A stretch of 64,000 nucleotides of DNA, taken from NCBI GenBank assembly GCA_001939145.1, contig LSRX01000513.1, positions 62,001 to 126,000 on the forward strand. The letters are read 5' to 3'. Of the stretch, positions 41,951-52,436 are shown piece by piece. Source of the DNA: Symbiodinium microadriaticum. Its lineage: Eukaryota; Sar; Dinophyceae; Suessiales; Symbiodiniaceae. The notes under the pieces are model-generated. The model saw nothing but the letters and a program-made list of their open reading frames with translations, was not told the origin of the DNA and searched no databases. Both the position numbers and the translations under genes were made by a program. The first letter of the stretch is position 1; every line of letters starts with the position of its first letter.

Positions 41951-43339
41951 TATTATCGAGTTCAATTTCTTTGAGCTACCGGGTTTCGGAATGTAGAGGC
42001 AAGGTTTAGGGCTTGCGGCAGGAAGGGTTAAGCTTACAGTCTACGATTTAGGGCGTACTTGTGCGTCCAGAAAGGCAACATGGCTTTACCTAACGCTTGT
42101 GGCAGTGTCACCTGTCATTTTGAAGGAGTTGGGGAGCCGGCTCGGCAGGTATAGAGAAAACAAGGAAACCTCATTACTTGCTTGTTGTTGCTTTCATACA
42201 GGCTTCCATACTTAGAATCGGGTTTTAGGGGTGTTGTAGTAATCTCATATACGCACTATTAGGTAACAGCCTGCATGCGGGAGATGTAACCTTCCCCTCT
42301 TGATACAGAGCTCCTTAATACAACGACCTTGAGCAAGGTACCCCGAATGATATACACCCCAGAGGGAGATTCGCAATTAGGACGTATGGCTTCTGGTTGA
42401 GGGTCGCGGGTTTGGAAGCGTCAGGCTCAAGCTACCAGATAGCATGTAATGTGCTGCCCAGGAACTTCCAGCTGTTGGCTATGTTTCCGACAATCCTTCG
42501 GTCCTTCCGCCTATTGCAATGAATATAGACTGCTCACAGTGAACCTCGACCAACCTCTAAATCCTAAACCTCTATGAATGCTAATTCCCTGAACGCTCAA
42601 CCTCCAACCCCTAAACTTCGTAAACGTCTAAATCCAAAACCGCAAACCGGCAAACATAGATGGAAGGTCCTGCGAGTTCGCGCGCTCGTCAGCAAATGAA
42701 CGGCAGGCCTGGCGAGCTTGCGGTGTTCAGAGCTTAGCGTGCAGGGGTTCAGGGGTTGAGGGGTTTAGGGGTTACCGTGCTTCAAGGCTTATGGGATTTA
42801 GGGTGATTTCGTGTCAACGTGGGTTTGAGGGTTTTCGGGGAGTCAAGGTTACGGTGGCAAGCCATGCTCTACACTCTTCAGGCTCGTACAGGTTTGGAGC
42901 TGCTGGGCTGGTTGGAGCTGATATTAGGTGTCCAAGGAAAGTGTCAATGTTCTGTCTGTTCAAAAGGTGTCAGGTTAAAGACCGTCGATGCGTCCATTGA
43001 ATCCGATCCTGCTCGTCGAACGGCGTAGTCTCACGTTCCACCGAAACCCAGCGAAATTGAACCGAATCCCCGAAAACACAACACGTGTAGTGCGACACTT
43101 TTGTCATAATTCTTGGTGTTTGCTGTGATCATTGCCGCTGTCATAATAACAATAGTAATAGTAAGCAGCAGAACAAGAAGAACAACATAAATAGTAGTAG
43201 TAATAATAACAGTACTATGACTATTACTATCAAAACCCGTTTAACAATATTGACAATAGTAATTTAATAGTAACACTAGAAGTACTAAGTACTGCTGTGG
43301 CATGTATTAAGCTTGTGGTTACCATTGTCGTTATTACTC
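41951..43339. other. No supported gene
   Basis: A degraded family-A-like remnant at about 42,200-42,265 (TTAGAATCGGGTTTTAGGG). Telomere-like words at 42,540-42,660 and 42,735-42,805. ATAGTAGTAG-type triplets at 43,140-43,270. Confidence 0.45.
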
Positions 43340-43500
43340 CTGCTATGATGACGATGATGATGCTCACGACGGTGGCACTGATGCTGATGCTGTTGATTTT
43401 GATGATGTTGATGATGACTACGAAAATGAAGAAGAAGAAAACGATGATGATGACGATGATGCTGATGATGACGATGATGTTGGTGATGACGATGATGAAG
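43340..43500. repeat. (GAT)n / (GAC)n array
   Basis: Imperfect GAT, GAC, GCT and GAA triplets. Confidence 0.92.
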
Positions 43501-43606
43501 CCCCACGGCTCACAGGTGAACACCCCGTGTCGTGGTTCTTCTTTCGCTGGTGTTGTGTTAGGCTTCGGGTTCTCTTTGCTTTTTCGGTGACAGTAGATGT
43601 GCGAGC

Positions 43607-44472
43607 ATGGCAGCGATGCTGACGAAACCCTTCCGTCTGCAGCCGAAGCCGAGGAGGCCGCCGAGCGCACCCCTCGTGATTTCCAGCGCGATGGTCCTTT
43701 TCGCGCGGCTGAACTTCTTCCCAAGGGACCCACCGCCACCACTACCCGTCAATCTGCCAGGGGGACATCCCTCCCATGCAATCGTCGCTCCAGCAGCACT
43801 GGACTCTGAACCGAGCAGGGCCTCAGAAACGGATGACTCTCAGCCGTGGAATCGATGGCCAATGCTGGGAGACCGCAAACTTCAAGGCCCGCATCTTCCA
43901 TCAGGTCGAAGATTCGAGCGTTCGAGGTCCGCGGACTCTGCATGGGAATCCGGTGATGCTATGGAACAAGAAAGCAGCCACCACTGAGCGGAACACTGCG
44001 GCGCCGATGCGGACAATGCAGGCAGAGTGATGCTGAATCCACGTGGAGCTCAACGAGCCTCATCTTGGATGGGCCATGTTGGCTCACGCACGAGAAACGG
44101 CAGTGCAACTCTACACGGCACAAATATCTGCATCGGTCGAGCTCTACACCAATCAATCGCGAGATGGGTGCTCGCATTGGCGCATTGCGGCGAAAGCTCA
44201 ACCCCTGAATGGCATGCGAGAAGCGACGAGGCGAGCTCTGGAAGGCGACTTCCAGGCTAGATGGATGGACCATGAGCACAGGGCCGCGCATGAAAGACCG
44301 GCGAAACTCCAAGTGGCGGGCATTGCAGAGGGTCTGGAAGCTCTTCAGTCAGTCCGCCTTCAACCGTCTCGAGGGCGAACTTCGGGTGCTGACGGCAAAG
44401 GTCGATCATGCGAACAAGAACGAGTATCCCAAGCGAAAGTGCATCGTAGTTCTTGACTCGTTAGATGACTAG
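43607..44472 (+). pseudogene. Possible broken coding region, unknown function
   Basis: I do not recognise the family. GC is higher than the flanks and long frames stack on the plus strand. A 126-residue frame from ATG 43,607 is Pro-rich then acidic/Ser-rich, and ends at 43,987. It is followed in another frame by NEPHLGWAMLAHARETAVQL and MREATRRALEGDFQARWM (about 44,045-44,300). In a third frame, NSKWRALQRVWKLFSQSAFN runs on into RLEGELRVLTAKVDHANK and KRKCIVVLDSLDD, ending at 44,472. The passage between frames could reflect short introns, base errors or decay; no clean donor/acceptor pair is obvious, so I list it as broken. Minus-strand frames over the same bases are less convincing. Confidence 0.35.
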
Positions 44473-44479
44473 CTGGCAC

Positions 44480-44785
44480 AACACCGATGCGAATGCATCC
44501 TGGTCACTACTGTTTAATATGGCGCTCAGGCACACTTTCCTTTCTCTTTTGCGGACGGCCCATAACAGGCACACGTGCCTACGCCATGCTCCAATGGCCG
44601 GCTCATAGAGCTGTAAAGCTCGCGCTGGACAGACTCTCTTTGTGCACCGCGTGAAGAAGATGACGATGATGATGATGCTGATGCTGGTTGCCAGTATCAT
44701 TATTCGTGTTCTTATCGTTGATAGCATCACGAGGACCATCACTATTGTTGCTATGACTGTTGGTATGGTTAGTAACATTGCTGAC
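44480..44785. other. No supported gene; GAT/ATC triplet-rich sequence
   Basis: Short GATGATGATG at 44,655-44,680. Otherwise unassigned. Confidence 0.45.
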
Positions 44786-45074
44786 GATCATTGCTGGCAC
44801 TGGTATTAAAGATAGTAACAGCATCAGCGTCAACATTAGTACTAGTAGAAGTAGAAGTATGGGTACTATTACTAATATTTTTTACTATTTGTGTTCTAAT
44901 GATAATAATAATTATTATTATTACTATTATTACTATTAATTATTATTATTATTATTACTATTATTATTATTATTATTACTAGTAGTAGTAGTTTTGTTGT
45001 TCTTATTATTAGTATTTTCATTTTCATAAATATTCATACTATTATTACTACTACTACTAATATTAGTAGTAGTC

Positions 45075-45141
<67 letters not shown>

Positions 45142-45180
45142 CATCAGCAGCAGGAGTAGTAGTAGTCGTCGTCGTCGCAA

Positions 45181-45219
<39 letters not shown>

Positions 45220-45385
45220 CAGCACTACCATTGTTTAGGATTAGACAGTACTAGTACCAGCACAAACATTGCTGTTCGTATTGGGATTAGCAGTATAGCA
45301 GTAGTGGTGGTAGTAGTAGTAGTCGTCGTCGTAGTAGTAGCACCAGAAAGAATAGAGTAGTAGCAGCAGCAGCTGCTGCTGCTGC
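44786..45385. repeat. Large ATT / AGT / GTA triplet array with palindromes
   Basis: (ATT)n and (ACT)n on the left (about 44,895-45,060) change to (AGT)n on the right (about 45,062-45,360). The change is symmetric around 45,058: TACTACTACTAATATTAG is followed by TAGTAGT. A second palindrome GCAGCAGCAGCTGCTGCTGC lies near 45,363-45,386. Confidence 0.93.
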
Positions 45386-45936
45386 AGTAGCATGGAGTTG
45401 GTTTGCACTGTCGTTACGAATTGCCTTAGCCTTAAGCTATTCCTTTAATTAGTGTTAGTATTTTTGCCCAAAGCAACTTTCCTGGGCCTCCAAGAGGTCA
45501 GCCGGGGCTCCGAGGCTTTCGAGATGGGCAGACACGAGGTCCTAGGGTTGGGTTTGTGGGGTGTGAGTTTCTACAGCAGTTCTTGTTGTGGCTTCTGTAG
45601 AGTGCGAAAAAAGGTGCAGCGTCGCCCTCCCCACCCTCTAAGGGTCTATGAGGTTCTAGAAGGGCTTTATGAGGGTTCTATCAGGGTTCTATGAAGGCCT
45701 TTCAGGAGGGTACTACACATGCTTTGGGTCCCTTCTTCAGCAAGGTTTTGGCTTCGCGAGGGTTCTGCCAAAAGAACTGATGCCGGGTTGTAAAACATAT
45801 ACCCTAAACCCTAAACCCTAAACCGTATAGGGTACCTTAGAGCTCTGTAAAAAAGGATCCCACTATCTAGAGTCTGCGTTGGGTTCTCTAAGGCCCTGAA
45901 AATCCAAGGGCTCCATCCGAACCTGAATCTTAAGCC
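45386..45936. other. No supported gene
   Basis: TATGAGGGTTCTATCAGGG-type repeats at 45,640-45,715. CCCTAAACC run at 45,800-45,830. Confidence 0.45.
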
Positions 45937-46031
45937 CTACCCAGTCTCCATCGTAGCTCCTCTTTCTGGCATAGCCAACTCTATATTTCGGATGGATCCC
46001 GGAAGGTAACCCGAAAGGAAGACTGTAGGCA
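45937..46031. mobile_element. MITE-like element, family B, degraded
   Basis: TACCCAGTCTCCATCGTAG start and AAAGGAAGACTGTAGGC end. The interior GGATGGATCCCGGAAGG keeps the GGATCC centre. Part of the right arm is deleted. Confidence 0.65.
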
Positions 46032-48059
46032 AGTCCCATCCGCTCAAATACCATGCAAGATCAGGCTGAACCCTAGACCCTAAACCCCAAACCCCCAAAC
46101 CCCAAAACCCCAAACCCTAAACCCTACTAAAAAGGGACCTTAAGAAGTGGAATGGTGTTTCTGTACTGTAGGTTTCTTTCCAGGCTTCTGAAAACATTCC
46201 GATTCTATAAGACGTACAGGTGCTGTGGGAATTGGAATAGGGTCTGGGTTTTTGCATCATAAGTGCTACTAATTGTTCAGGCTTCCATGCTGCATGAGGG
46301 GCTTGTGGTTTGGCTTTTTGGGGTGTGGCATTTCAGGGATTGGGCTTCGGGGTGCAGGGGAGACGGAAACTTGAACCCTCAGCCCTGAACGTGAAGCACG
46401 GGCTCGGTCAAGGGGCATTGGCTTTGCGGCAGAGGTCGGGATTCCATCCGGAGACGCCCTCCTTTTGCTCCAGGACCATTGGCAATCCCTGCGGTTTCGG
46501 CTCACAGGATTTCATATGACTGAAGTAACCATGAAAATAACCCTTAAGGCAACACTTATAGTAAGCCTTATAGTAACCATGATAGCACAACCCTTCAAGT
46601 ATAGCTGTTGTAGTTTCAGGGTTTAAAGGCTTAACGGGTTTTTTGGGTTTGGGGTTCAGGGATTTGCATAGGGCTTACGTCTAGGGCCAGGCAGGAACCC
46701 TGTGGGAGCTTCCTTACGTACCCCTGAAGGCCTAAACCGTTAAACCCAGAACTTTCCGTGACCTGGCAGTTCTCCATCTTCCCGGCAACAGCTGCGACGG
46801 CCGCTGCTCTCCCATGGCGGGTGCTAGGGCTTCGTAACAGGGCTTGGTGCTTAGGGATAGGGTTATATTGAGTCTTTCAGGGCCTCGAAAGGGTTGACAG
46901 GGTGTCATAGGGTTTGGAGTGAAGCTTACGGTTCAGGTTCTTCAAATTTCAATCTGTGGCCGTTGGCGTGTATCTAGGCTGTAGTGCGTGGGGTTGAGGA
47001 TAGTGTTACTCCAAAGAGCAATCGATAACAGTCGCGTTCACCTTAGGGTTTAGTTTAGGGTTTTCGGGTTGGGCTTTGGGGTGCTGTAACAAGAGCCGCC
47101 GCGTTTTGCGAAACTCGTACATTGAAAAACATCGACAGGTCGCAACCCTCGAGTCCAAACGCCCGACCATAGTAGCCATGGTGAGAACGTCAAAAGACCT
47201 TTAAGCGGGCGGTTTAGGGTTTAGGGTTGCAACCGGCAAGCAACACGAAACAGCGAAGGTCAGATCTGAAGCCTAAGAAATCTTCGACAGGAGACAACCG
47301 GTCCCTGCTTCTTCTGACCAGACCCAATTTTTCTAAGCCCAGAACGAGGGCCCGAAACCAAAACACCCTCAGCAGACTGGAAAAACCCATAAAGTACCTT
47401 TATGTTAGCCTGCTAATAAGCTGAGAGCACCCCCATAATGTATACTAGCCTTCTAGAACCCTTTCGAAAAAAAAGGCCGAGAAGGAGCTGTGAAGCCCAT
47501 ACCGATCCCTCAAACCGGGCCCACGAAATGGCCGATTCTCAGCCTCAGAGTTTAGGGCTTAGGGCGCTTTAGGGCTTGTAGGGCTGTGCGTTCAAGATGT
47601 AAGGTCTGTGGTTCAGGAGGCTCGGACATTTAGAAACTTGACACCGCTAGCCGTTCCTCCAGACTTGCTAACGATGAAGATGTTGTGAATGAAGCGGAGC
47701 GCAGGAAGAACTTAAGGTCATAGCCAGGCTGCCATTTTGAGCCGTTTAGGGCACGAAGCCTGCAGCCCAGCCCTGAACCCCAAAGTCTCAATACTAGCTG
47801 ACTGCCAAAAGTTCATCGAGGTCCCAAATCCAAAGAGTCAGGACAGAGAAGGTAGCACTAAGGAGACCAGCGCGCCGAAGAAACCCGGTATATAATAGCA
47901 CCCTTATGGTCCTTAGCAGTGGGTAGTTGGGAAAAAATCGAGGGTAGTTGGGGGGGGCTCTAGGGAGGTTTGTCCTCAAGAGGTAACCGTTGATGGCTTG
48001 AAATATTCCGGCCACCCTCTTCATCGTCGAATGTAGATGAGATCTTCGATTTTTTGGCT
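46032..48059. other. No supported gene
   Basis: CCCTAAACC / CCCCAAACC words at 46,073-46,125, a family-A right-half remnant near 46,235-46,290, and TTTAGGG words at 46,640-46,665, 47,045-47,070 and 47,210-47,228. Frames of 60-80 residues have no domain. Confidence 0.45.
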
Positions 48060-48236
48060 TCGGGTTTATAGCTCTAAGCCCTAAATCCCAAACATCCTCA
48101 AACCCAGCACACCGAACCCTAAACCCCTAAACCCCCTAAACCCCCAAGGCCCCCTAAACCCCCTCTTCGGGTCCTGAACCCCTAATCCCTGAACCCCAAA
48201 CAGGCCCTGAACCCCTAAACCCTAAACCCTATATAA
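48060..48236 (-). repeat. Telomere-like tract, C-rich
   Basis: CCCTAAACCCCTAAACCCCC-type units. Confidence 0.88.
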
Positions 48237-48299
48237 CCGACTTGGGGACTGAGGATGTGGGTCGCGGGATCTTCGGGATCTGGACGGCACTCTGTCTCT

Positions 48300-48455
48300 G
48301 TAGGTGTTTGGGGTTTAGGGGTTTAGATGTTTAGGCTGTAGGTGCTTAGGGTTTAGGGATTTTGGGGGTTTAGGGGTTTAGGGGTTTAGGGATTTTGGGG
48401 TTTAGGGGTTTCGGGGTTTAGGGGTTTAGGGGTTTAAGGTTTAGGGCCAAGTTTA
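48300..48455 (+). repeat. Telomere-like tract, G-rich
   Basis: GGGTTTAGGGGTTTAGGGAT-type units. It lies 60 bases from the C-rich tract, again in facing orientation. Confidence 0.88.
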
Positions 48456-48678
48456 GGGTTCATGGCTTTCCCGACTAGCCCGGCACCTTCTGTCAGCAGT
48501 CTTGCTGAACAAGAAGAAACTCCTAAGCATATTAGAAGAAACCCTGTCAGCCCATTGCGGGCTCGGGTTGTGGACTTGTATATGACCTGCGGGAATCGCG
48601 TGGACTTCTCGAAGCTGTCTGTCAGTGCCCCTCAATGCCAACCTACCCAAACTCGGCCATTCTTTTTCTGCTTCCGTC

Positions 48679-48830
48679 TCAAGATATCCTTTGCCGAATA
48701 AAGAGCAAGTTCAGGATGGGGAGATTCTTGTAGCATTCCTGACAAATGCCCTCGCCACAGTCTGTAAGCAGCTCCCCTTGGTCTTGACTTGTGCATCGGT
48801 AGCCGGCGTTGCGCCTCGGGTCCAGAGCAG
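48679..48830 (-). CDS. Probable C-terminal exon of the FkbM-type methyltransferase gene
   Basis: Minus strand. After the acceptor-like CCAAAAAG| the frame reads ALDPRRNAGYRCTSQDQGEL, then LTDCGEGICQECYKN, then LPILNLLFIRQRIS and TGA (48,681-48,679). FkbM-family proteins often end with a G-F/Y-x-C-type segment and a short hydrophobic strand of the form LLF-I/V-R, which this resembles. Upstream (sense) the sequence is CCCCAAACCC-type telomere-like repeat, consistent with an intron. The exon needs an incoming phase of 1, while the upstream FkbM exon ends in phase 0, so at least one small exon between them (48,831-49,684) is missing from my model. If not part of this gene, it is a chance frame. 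Confidence 0.4.
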
Positions 48831-48839
48831 CTTTTTGGG

Positions 48840-48935
48840 TCCAAGGTTGTTTGGGTTTGGGGGTTTGGGGGCTTGGGGCTTGGGGCTTAGGGTTCAGGGT
48901 TTAGTGTTTAGGGGTTTAGGGGTGAGGGTTCAAGA
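48840..48935 (+). repeat. Telomere-like tract inside the inferred FkbM intron
   Basis: GGGTTTGGGGGTTTGGGGG to GGGGTTTAGGGG variants. On the gene's sense strand it is C-rich and lies just upstream of the exon-3 acceptor. Confidence 0.8.
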
Positions 48936-49399
48936 GCACGGCAAGATGACACGAAAACGCAAGAGCGCCAGGAAGAGGTCAGGAGCTTAAAGCCTAAAGA
49001 TTTGTCACTGCGGCAAGGCTGCTTAAGTGGGAGTTAGGATGAAGGGGACCCTTGGGGACATAGACCCTCGCAATAAGGTCCCGTTTTCAGAGAGCCATAA
49101 GTAGGGTTAAGAAGGGTCTCCTTTAAGGGGTCTCCCTAATACTACCTAGGTTTAAGGCTTCAAACCCTAAGACCCTGAAGTCGCGTGTGGAGGCATGCTA
49201 TCCCTCGAGTTTAAGGACTCCGAAACATGAAGAATACCTAGGTCCTAGGCTACAAGCTGCGGCACGGAAATGTGGGATGCACTCTTTGGGGTTCTGGTGA
49301 AGTGCAGGCTCTATGAAAACAAAAGAGCTAATAAACAAGGTCCAGTTGCATGAAGCGGACGGTTGATGAGCAATTGGGGGCATTCAGAAACTGTGGCGC
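48936..49399. other. Inferred intron sequence with no assigned content
   Basis: Contains a G-rich patch (49,025-49,160) with GGGTCTCC words. A good acceptor-like TTTTGTTTTCATAG|AG lies on the minus strand near 49,315 and could start a small exon. Its following frame does not look like FkbM. Confidence 0.4.
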
Positions 49400-49468
49400 A
49401 ATGCCTCCGCACCCGGTGTGCACCTGAGACTTCTCACCCGGAGGCCCTAACCACTTTAGCCGGATCCG
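49400..49468 (-). ncRNA. tRNA-like fossil (A-box and weak B-box)
   Basis: Minus strand: CCGGCTAAAGTGGTTAGGGC resembles a tRNA D-arm/A-box. Then CTCCGGGTGAGAAGTCTC resembles an anticodon arm, and CACCGGGTGCGGAGGC sits where a T-arm/B-box (GGTTCGANNCC) should be, badly degraded. It cannot fold into a proper cloverleaf and is not a functional tRNA. A tRNA-derived SINE remnant is the likeliest origin. Confidence 0.4.
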
Positions 49469-49684
49469 ATCGGTTTCTCATCTTTCGTCTATCTGTTGTT
49501 AGAGGCATAGATACACGGTGCACCTGCACGTGTACACAAACTGAGGTGTTAATACACATACAAGAAGTCTTTGCATGCAGCATGCACATGTGGCAGTCAT
49601 AGTTGGTTCATATAGTTGTCAGCTCTTTGCACTGTACAAGGGGCTCCCGAAATAAATCTAAATTCTCGACTTTAAGCTCCGAAC

Positions 49685-50013
49685 CTCCACTTGGATATGC
49701 CGGATCTTCCGCAGCATGCTTCCGGCCGACTGCACTACAGCGAGATCGGCTCCCTCTGCATCCACCTTCAGGAACCAAACCTCACGCCCTCCCAGCCAGT
49801 CTCGAATGACGTGCTTCAGCGAAATGCACGGGACTGTGCGAATTTCAGTCGAGGTTGCGCAGTCGGCTTTGAAATTCCGGAGTGCCGGATGCTCAGCCTC
49901 AACGTCGGGATAAGCATCTGCAAGTAACGGAAGAAGCGTGCTGCATGAGTCCTCTTCAGCCACACGAAACTTCGCCATCCCCTTGCAGCCAACAGCAAAG
50001 GGGAAAGCCAGTC
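49685..50013 (-). CDS. FkbM-family methyltransferase, second (core) exon
   Basis: Minus strand, bases 50,013 down to 49,685. It encodes residues about 105-214 of the model. FkbM proteins are SAM-dependent O-methyltransferases with a Rossmann fold; substrates differ (sugars, polyketides, others) and cannot be inferred here. Visible features: LAFPFAVGCKGMAKFRVA followed by EEDSCSTLLP is the typical second strand region after the SAM-binding motif. FLKVDAEGADLAVVQSAG is the family's hallmark strand (K-x-D-x-E-G-A/G-E/D), followed by KIRHIQVE. The exon begins after GATGAG| with two bases of a codon, an exact fit to the phase of the upstream exon (313 + 329 bases gives an even 214 codons). It ends GTGGAG|GTTCGG, an AG|GT donor in phase 0. 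The frame is stopped just upstream by TGA, which confirms that the boundary must lie here. Confidence 0.85.
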
Positions 50014-50096
50014 CTCATCTGGGCTCGGGACTTGAGGGACTTAGTTTAAGTTGCCATAAACGGGATCTATACTCTAGTTACACAAACCCTGCACAA

Positions 50097-50180
50097 ACCC
50101 TAAACTCCTAAACCCTAGACCTGAGCCCAAACAAACCTCCCTCTCTCTCTCTCTCTACATATATATCTATATCTATATCT

Positions 50181-50211
<31 letters not shown>

Positions 50212-50268
50212 TATATATAGATGCACACAAACAGATCCTAAACTCCTAAACCGTAAGCACAATAAACC

Positions 50269-50305
<37 letters not shown>

Positions 50306-50385
50306 TTATATACATATACATGTATACAAATATATATATATATACACACACACACCCTAAACTCCTAAAACTCAGACCCTAAACC

Positions 50386-50416
<31 letters not shown>

Positions 50417-50600
50417 AGATATACATATATATATACATACATATCCTAACTTCTAACCCCTAAACCCTAAGCCCCAAAAAAACTCTATCTATACATATAT
50501 ATATATGCATCTTTATTTATCTATTTTACTTATTTCTATGTATATATACATATACACAGATACCCTCACCGGTAAACCCTGAACCCTAAGCCCCAAACCA
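50097..50600. repeat. Composite tandem repeat: CCCTAAACTCC + (CT)n + (TA)n, within the intron
   Basis: Four to five rounds of the same order: a CCCTAAACTCCTAAACC-type segment, then CTCTCTCTCT or CTATCTAT, then TATATATATA. Rounds start near 50,098, 50,236, 50,355, 50,457 and 50,570. Confidence 0.85.
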
Positions 50601-50687
50601 AGTCCTCTTTCGTGTTGGCGGCCCAGAGCTCGGAACTTCCCACTACCCGCTGAGTGCGTAGGCCTGTAGCCTGGGTTTCTTGTGTGG

Positions 50688-50792
50688 GGCTTTAGGGTTT
50701 AGGGTTTAGGGTTTAGACTTTAGGGTTTAGGGCTTAGACTTAAGGGTTTAGGGTTTAGACTTTTTTTTGTCTAAACGTTTTAGGGTTTAGGG
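50688..50792 (+). repeat. Telomere-like tract with CTTTAGACTT spacer, within the intron
   Basis: GGGTTTAGGGTTTAGGG alternates with TTTAGACTTTAGGG and TTTAGACTTAAGGG. A short GTCTAAAC/GTTTAGAC inversion surrounds a poly-T at 50,762-50,770. Confidence 0.88.
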
Positions 50793-50944
50793 TTTAAGCT
50801 AAGTGACCCTAATAGGGATCTAGACTACATAATATGTGGTTCCTTCAAGGCTTCTATGCGGGTTTCGGGTTTCGGAACCTTGATTTCAGTTACCATAGTA
50901 AGAAAATCATAATATACTATACTATATATCCCTAGTCTGGTAAC

Positions 50945-51257
50945 CTAAAACAAGTTCATTAACAAGAACCCAGTAGCTCGCCAGCCTCTCTCCGTACTTA
51001 TCCAAAAGTGGCTCGAAGCCTAGGACAAAGTCCCCTTCCCCAAAGTCTCCGTAGTGAACAGATAGGTCCCAGTTGTTCATGCCAACTTCAATCCAAAATC
51101 TCTCCGGCGGCTTCTTCAAGTGCGCCCAATTCTTGTGGAAGGGCAGAAGGGCCACCTGCACCGGTGCAAATATTCCATCCTCCGTCTCGTGCAACGGTTG
51201 GGGAAGAGAAGCCCTGGTCTGCAAGAGATGAAAGCTCCAAAGCAGCAGGGACGGCAT
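50945..51257 (-). CDS. FkbM-family methyltransferase, first coding exon
   Basis: Minus strand, bases 51,257 to 50,945, residues 1-104 of the model plus one base. The chosen ATG gives a hydrophobic N-terminus (MPSLLLWSFHLLQTRASLPQ) that looks like a signal peptide or anchor, suggesting a secretory-pathway or membrane location. An upstream in-frame ATG at 51,329 would add 24 residues without improving this; a TTTCGTTCAG| acceptor-like site lies just before the chosen start. Residues about 54-66 (FWIEVGMNNWDLS) are the SAM-binding motif I of FkbM proteins (D/E-x-G-x-N). VLGFEPLLDKY is the following strand with the family's F-E-P. The exon ends TTTTAG|GTTACC. Without splicing the frame meets a stop at 50,922. 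The protein is about 214 residues plus the C-terminal exon(s), near the usual 250-300. Confidence 0.82.
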
Positions 51258-51458
51258 GTTATGCCTGAACGAAACGCATGGGGAGCCGGCAGCCTGCCCA
51301 TAAAAATATCGAAACGCTAATCTTGCCATGCAGCTGCCACTAGTTACGCATCGGACTCTTCGCAGAGTTGCTAGCGCCAGCGATACTATGACAGCCCCAG
51401 ATCCTACTTAGCATGTACCTCAATCTTGAGCCATCTGCAGCCTTGCGCCGAAGAACTA

Positions 51459-51577
51459 CCCAGAGAACCCAACACCCCTAGCTTAATTAAGGAATATACC
51501 TTAAATTACAGGGGCCTTAATTAATATTATGACTTAAGGTATATATTCCTTAGTTAAGGGATATTGGGTTCTCTGGG
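51459..51577. mobile_element. MITE-like element, family E
   Basis: Arms CCCAGAGAACCCAACACCCC and ATATTGGGTTCTCTGGG, with inner arms AAGGAATATACCTTAAAT / ACTTAAGGTATATATTCC. Flanked by TA on both sides. It lies about 200 bases upstream of the FkbM first exon. Confidence 0.9.
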
Positions 51578-52160
51578 TACGGGACTTTCTAGACCAGAGA
51601 GTTTCCTGTGTTTCAGGAGACGGGCTCAGTGACGGTGGGCGACCCCCAGCCCAGGGCCGCCGGAACCCTCAACCCCAAAACCCCAAACCCTGAATCCCTA
51701 AACCCTAAATCCCTAAACCCCCAAATCCCAAAATCCCAAAACCCTAAGCCTGGAAAATCCTGGAAACCTGAACCTCAAAACCCTAAACCTGGAAACCTAA
51801 ACCCCAAAAACCCTGAACCCAAAGGCGCCGAGGCTGATTCCGGGAGGTTTGTCTGAAAAATGCAGAACCCGCAAGAAACACCGACCACGGAGTGAGGTGC
51901 CTCACCTGATCCGGGTTTAGGATTTAGGGTTTAGAGTTTACGGTTTAGGGAGAGTTTAGGGGTTTAGGGTTTAGGGAGAGTCAGGACAGTGCAGGTCAAG
52001 AAGGCACTCTCGCGCAGTTTAGTTTCTAAACAATGCTGAACGAGAGTTTATAACCAGAGTTGAAAACTGATGCTGCGGGCATGGTCTGAGTCTGAACTAT
52101 GTCCGTGACCGCTCCGACCCCTAATTTGATTGTTGTTTGCTACTGCACTTGCCTTGCAGC
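51578..52160. other. No gene; telomere-like words in both orientations
   Basis: C-rich at 51,665-51,815 and G-rich at 51,915-51,985. The plus frame here is Asn-Pro-Lys repeat translation. Confidence 0.6.
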
Positions 52161-52275
52161 AGTATTGGTGGTGCTGGTGGTGATGGCGGTGCTGGCGGTG
52201 CTCTTGCGGATGATGGTGGTGGGGGGGGGNGGGTGGTGAAGCTGGTGTTGATGGTGGTTTTGATGATGGTGGTGC
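52161..52275. repeat. (GGT)n-rich microsatellite with one unresolved base
   Basis: GGTGGTGCTGGTGGTGATGG-type triplets, a run of G at 52,221-52,229 and an N at 52,230. Confidence 0.9.
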
Positions 52276-52436
52276 TTGGGCGTCAGCTTCAGCCATCATA
52301 GTAGAAGTGGTAGCAGTGGTAGCCCTGAAACCCGAAAGTACTAAAGCTTATATAATCAAGCGCTAGAGCCTGAACCCTACTAAAAGCCCCCAAACCACTG
52401 AAACCTCGAAGCCCTAAACTCTAATATAGGGGCCTT

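Larger units (their letters stand above)
50014..50944 (-). other. Intron 1 of the FkbM-type gene (931 bases)
   Basis: Predicted from TTTTAG|GTTACC and GATGAG|GAC, both AG|G-type junctions and phase-compatible. Contents are repeat: telomere-like heptamers, CT tracts and TA tracts. Other donors (GTTCTT or GTTAAT nearby) would break phase with the downstream exon. Confidence 0.65.

Noticed and set aside
45034..45231. Leu-rich ORF
   Set aside because: Product of the AGT/GTA triplet array.
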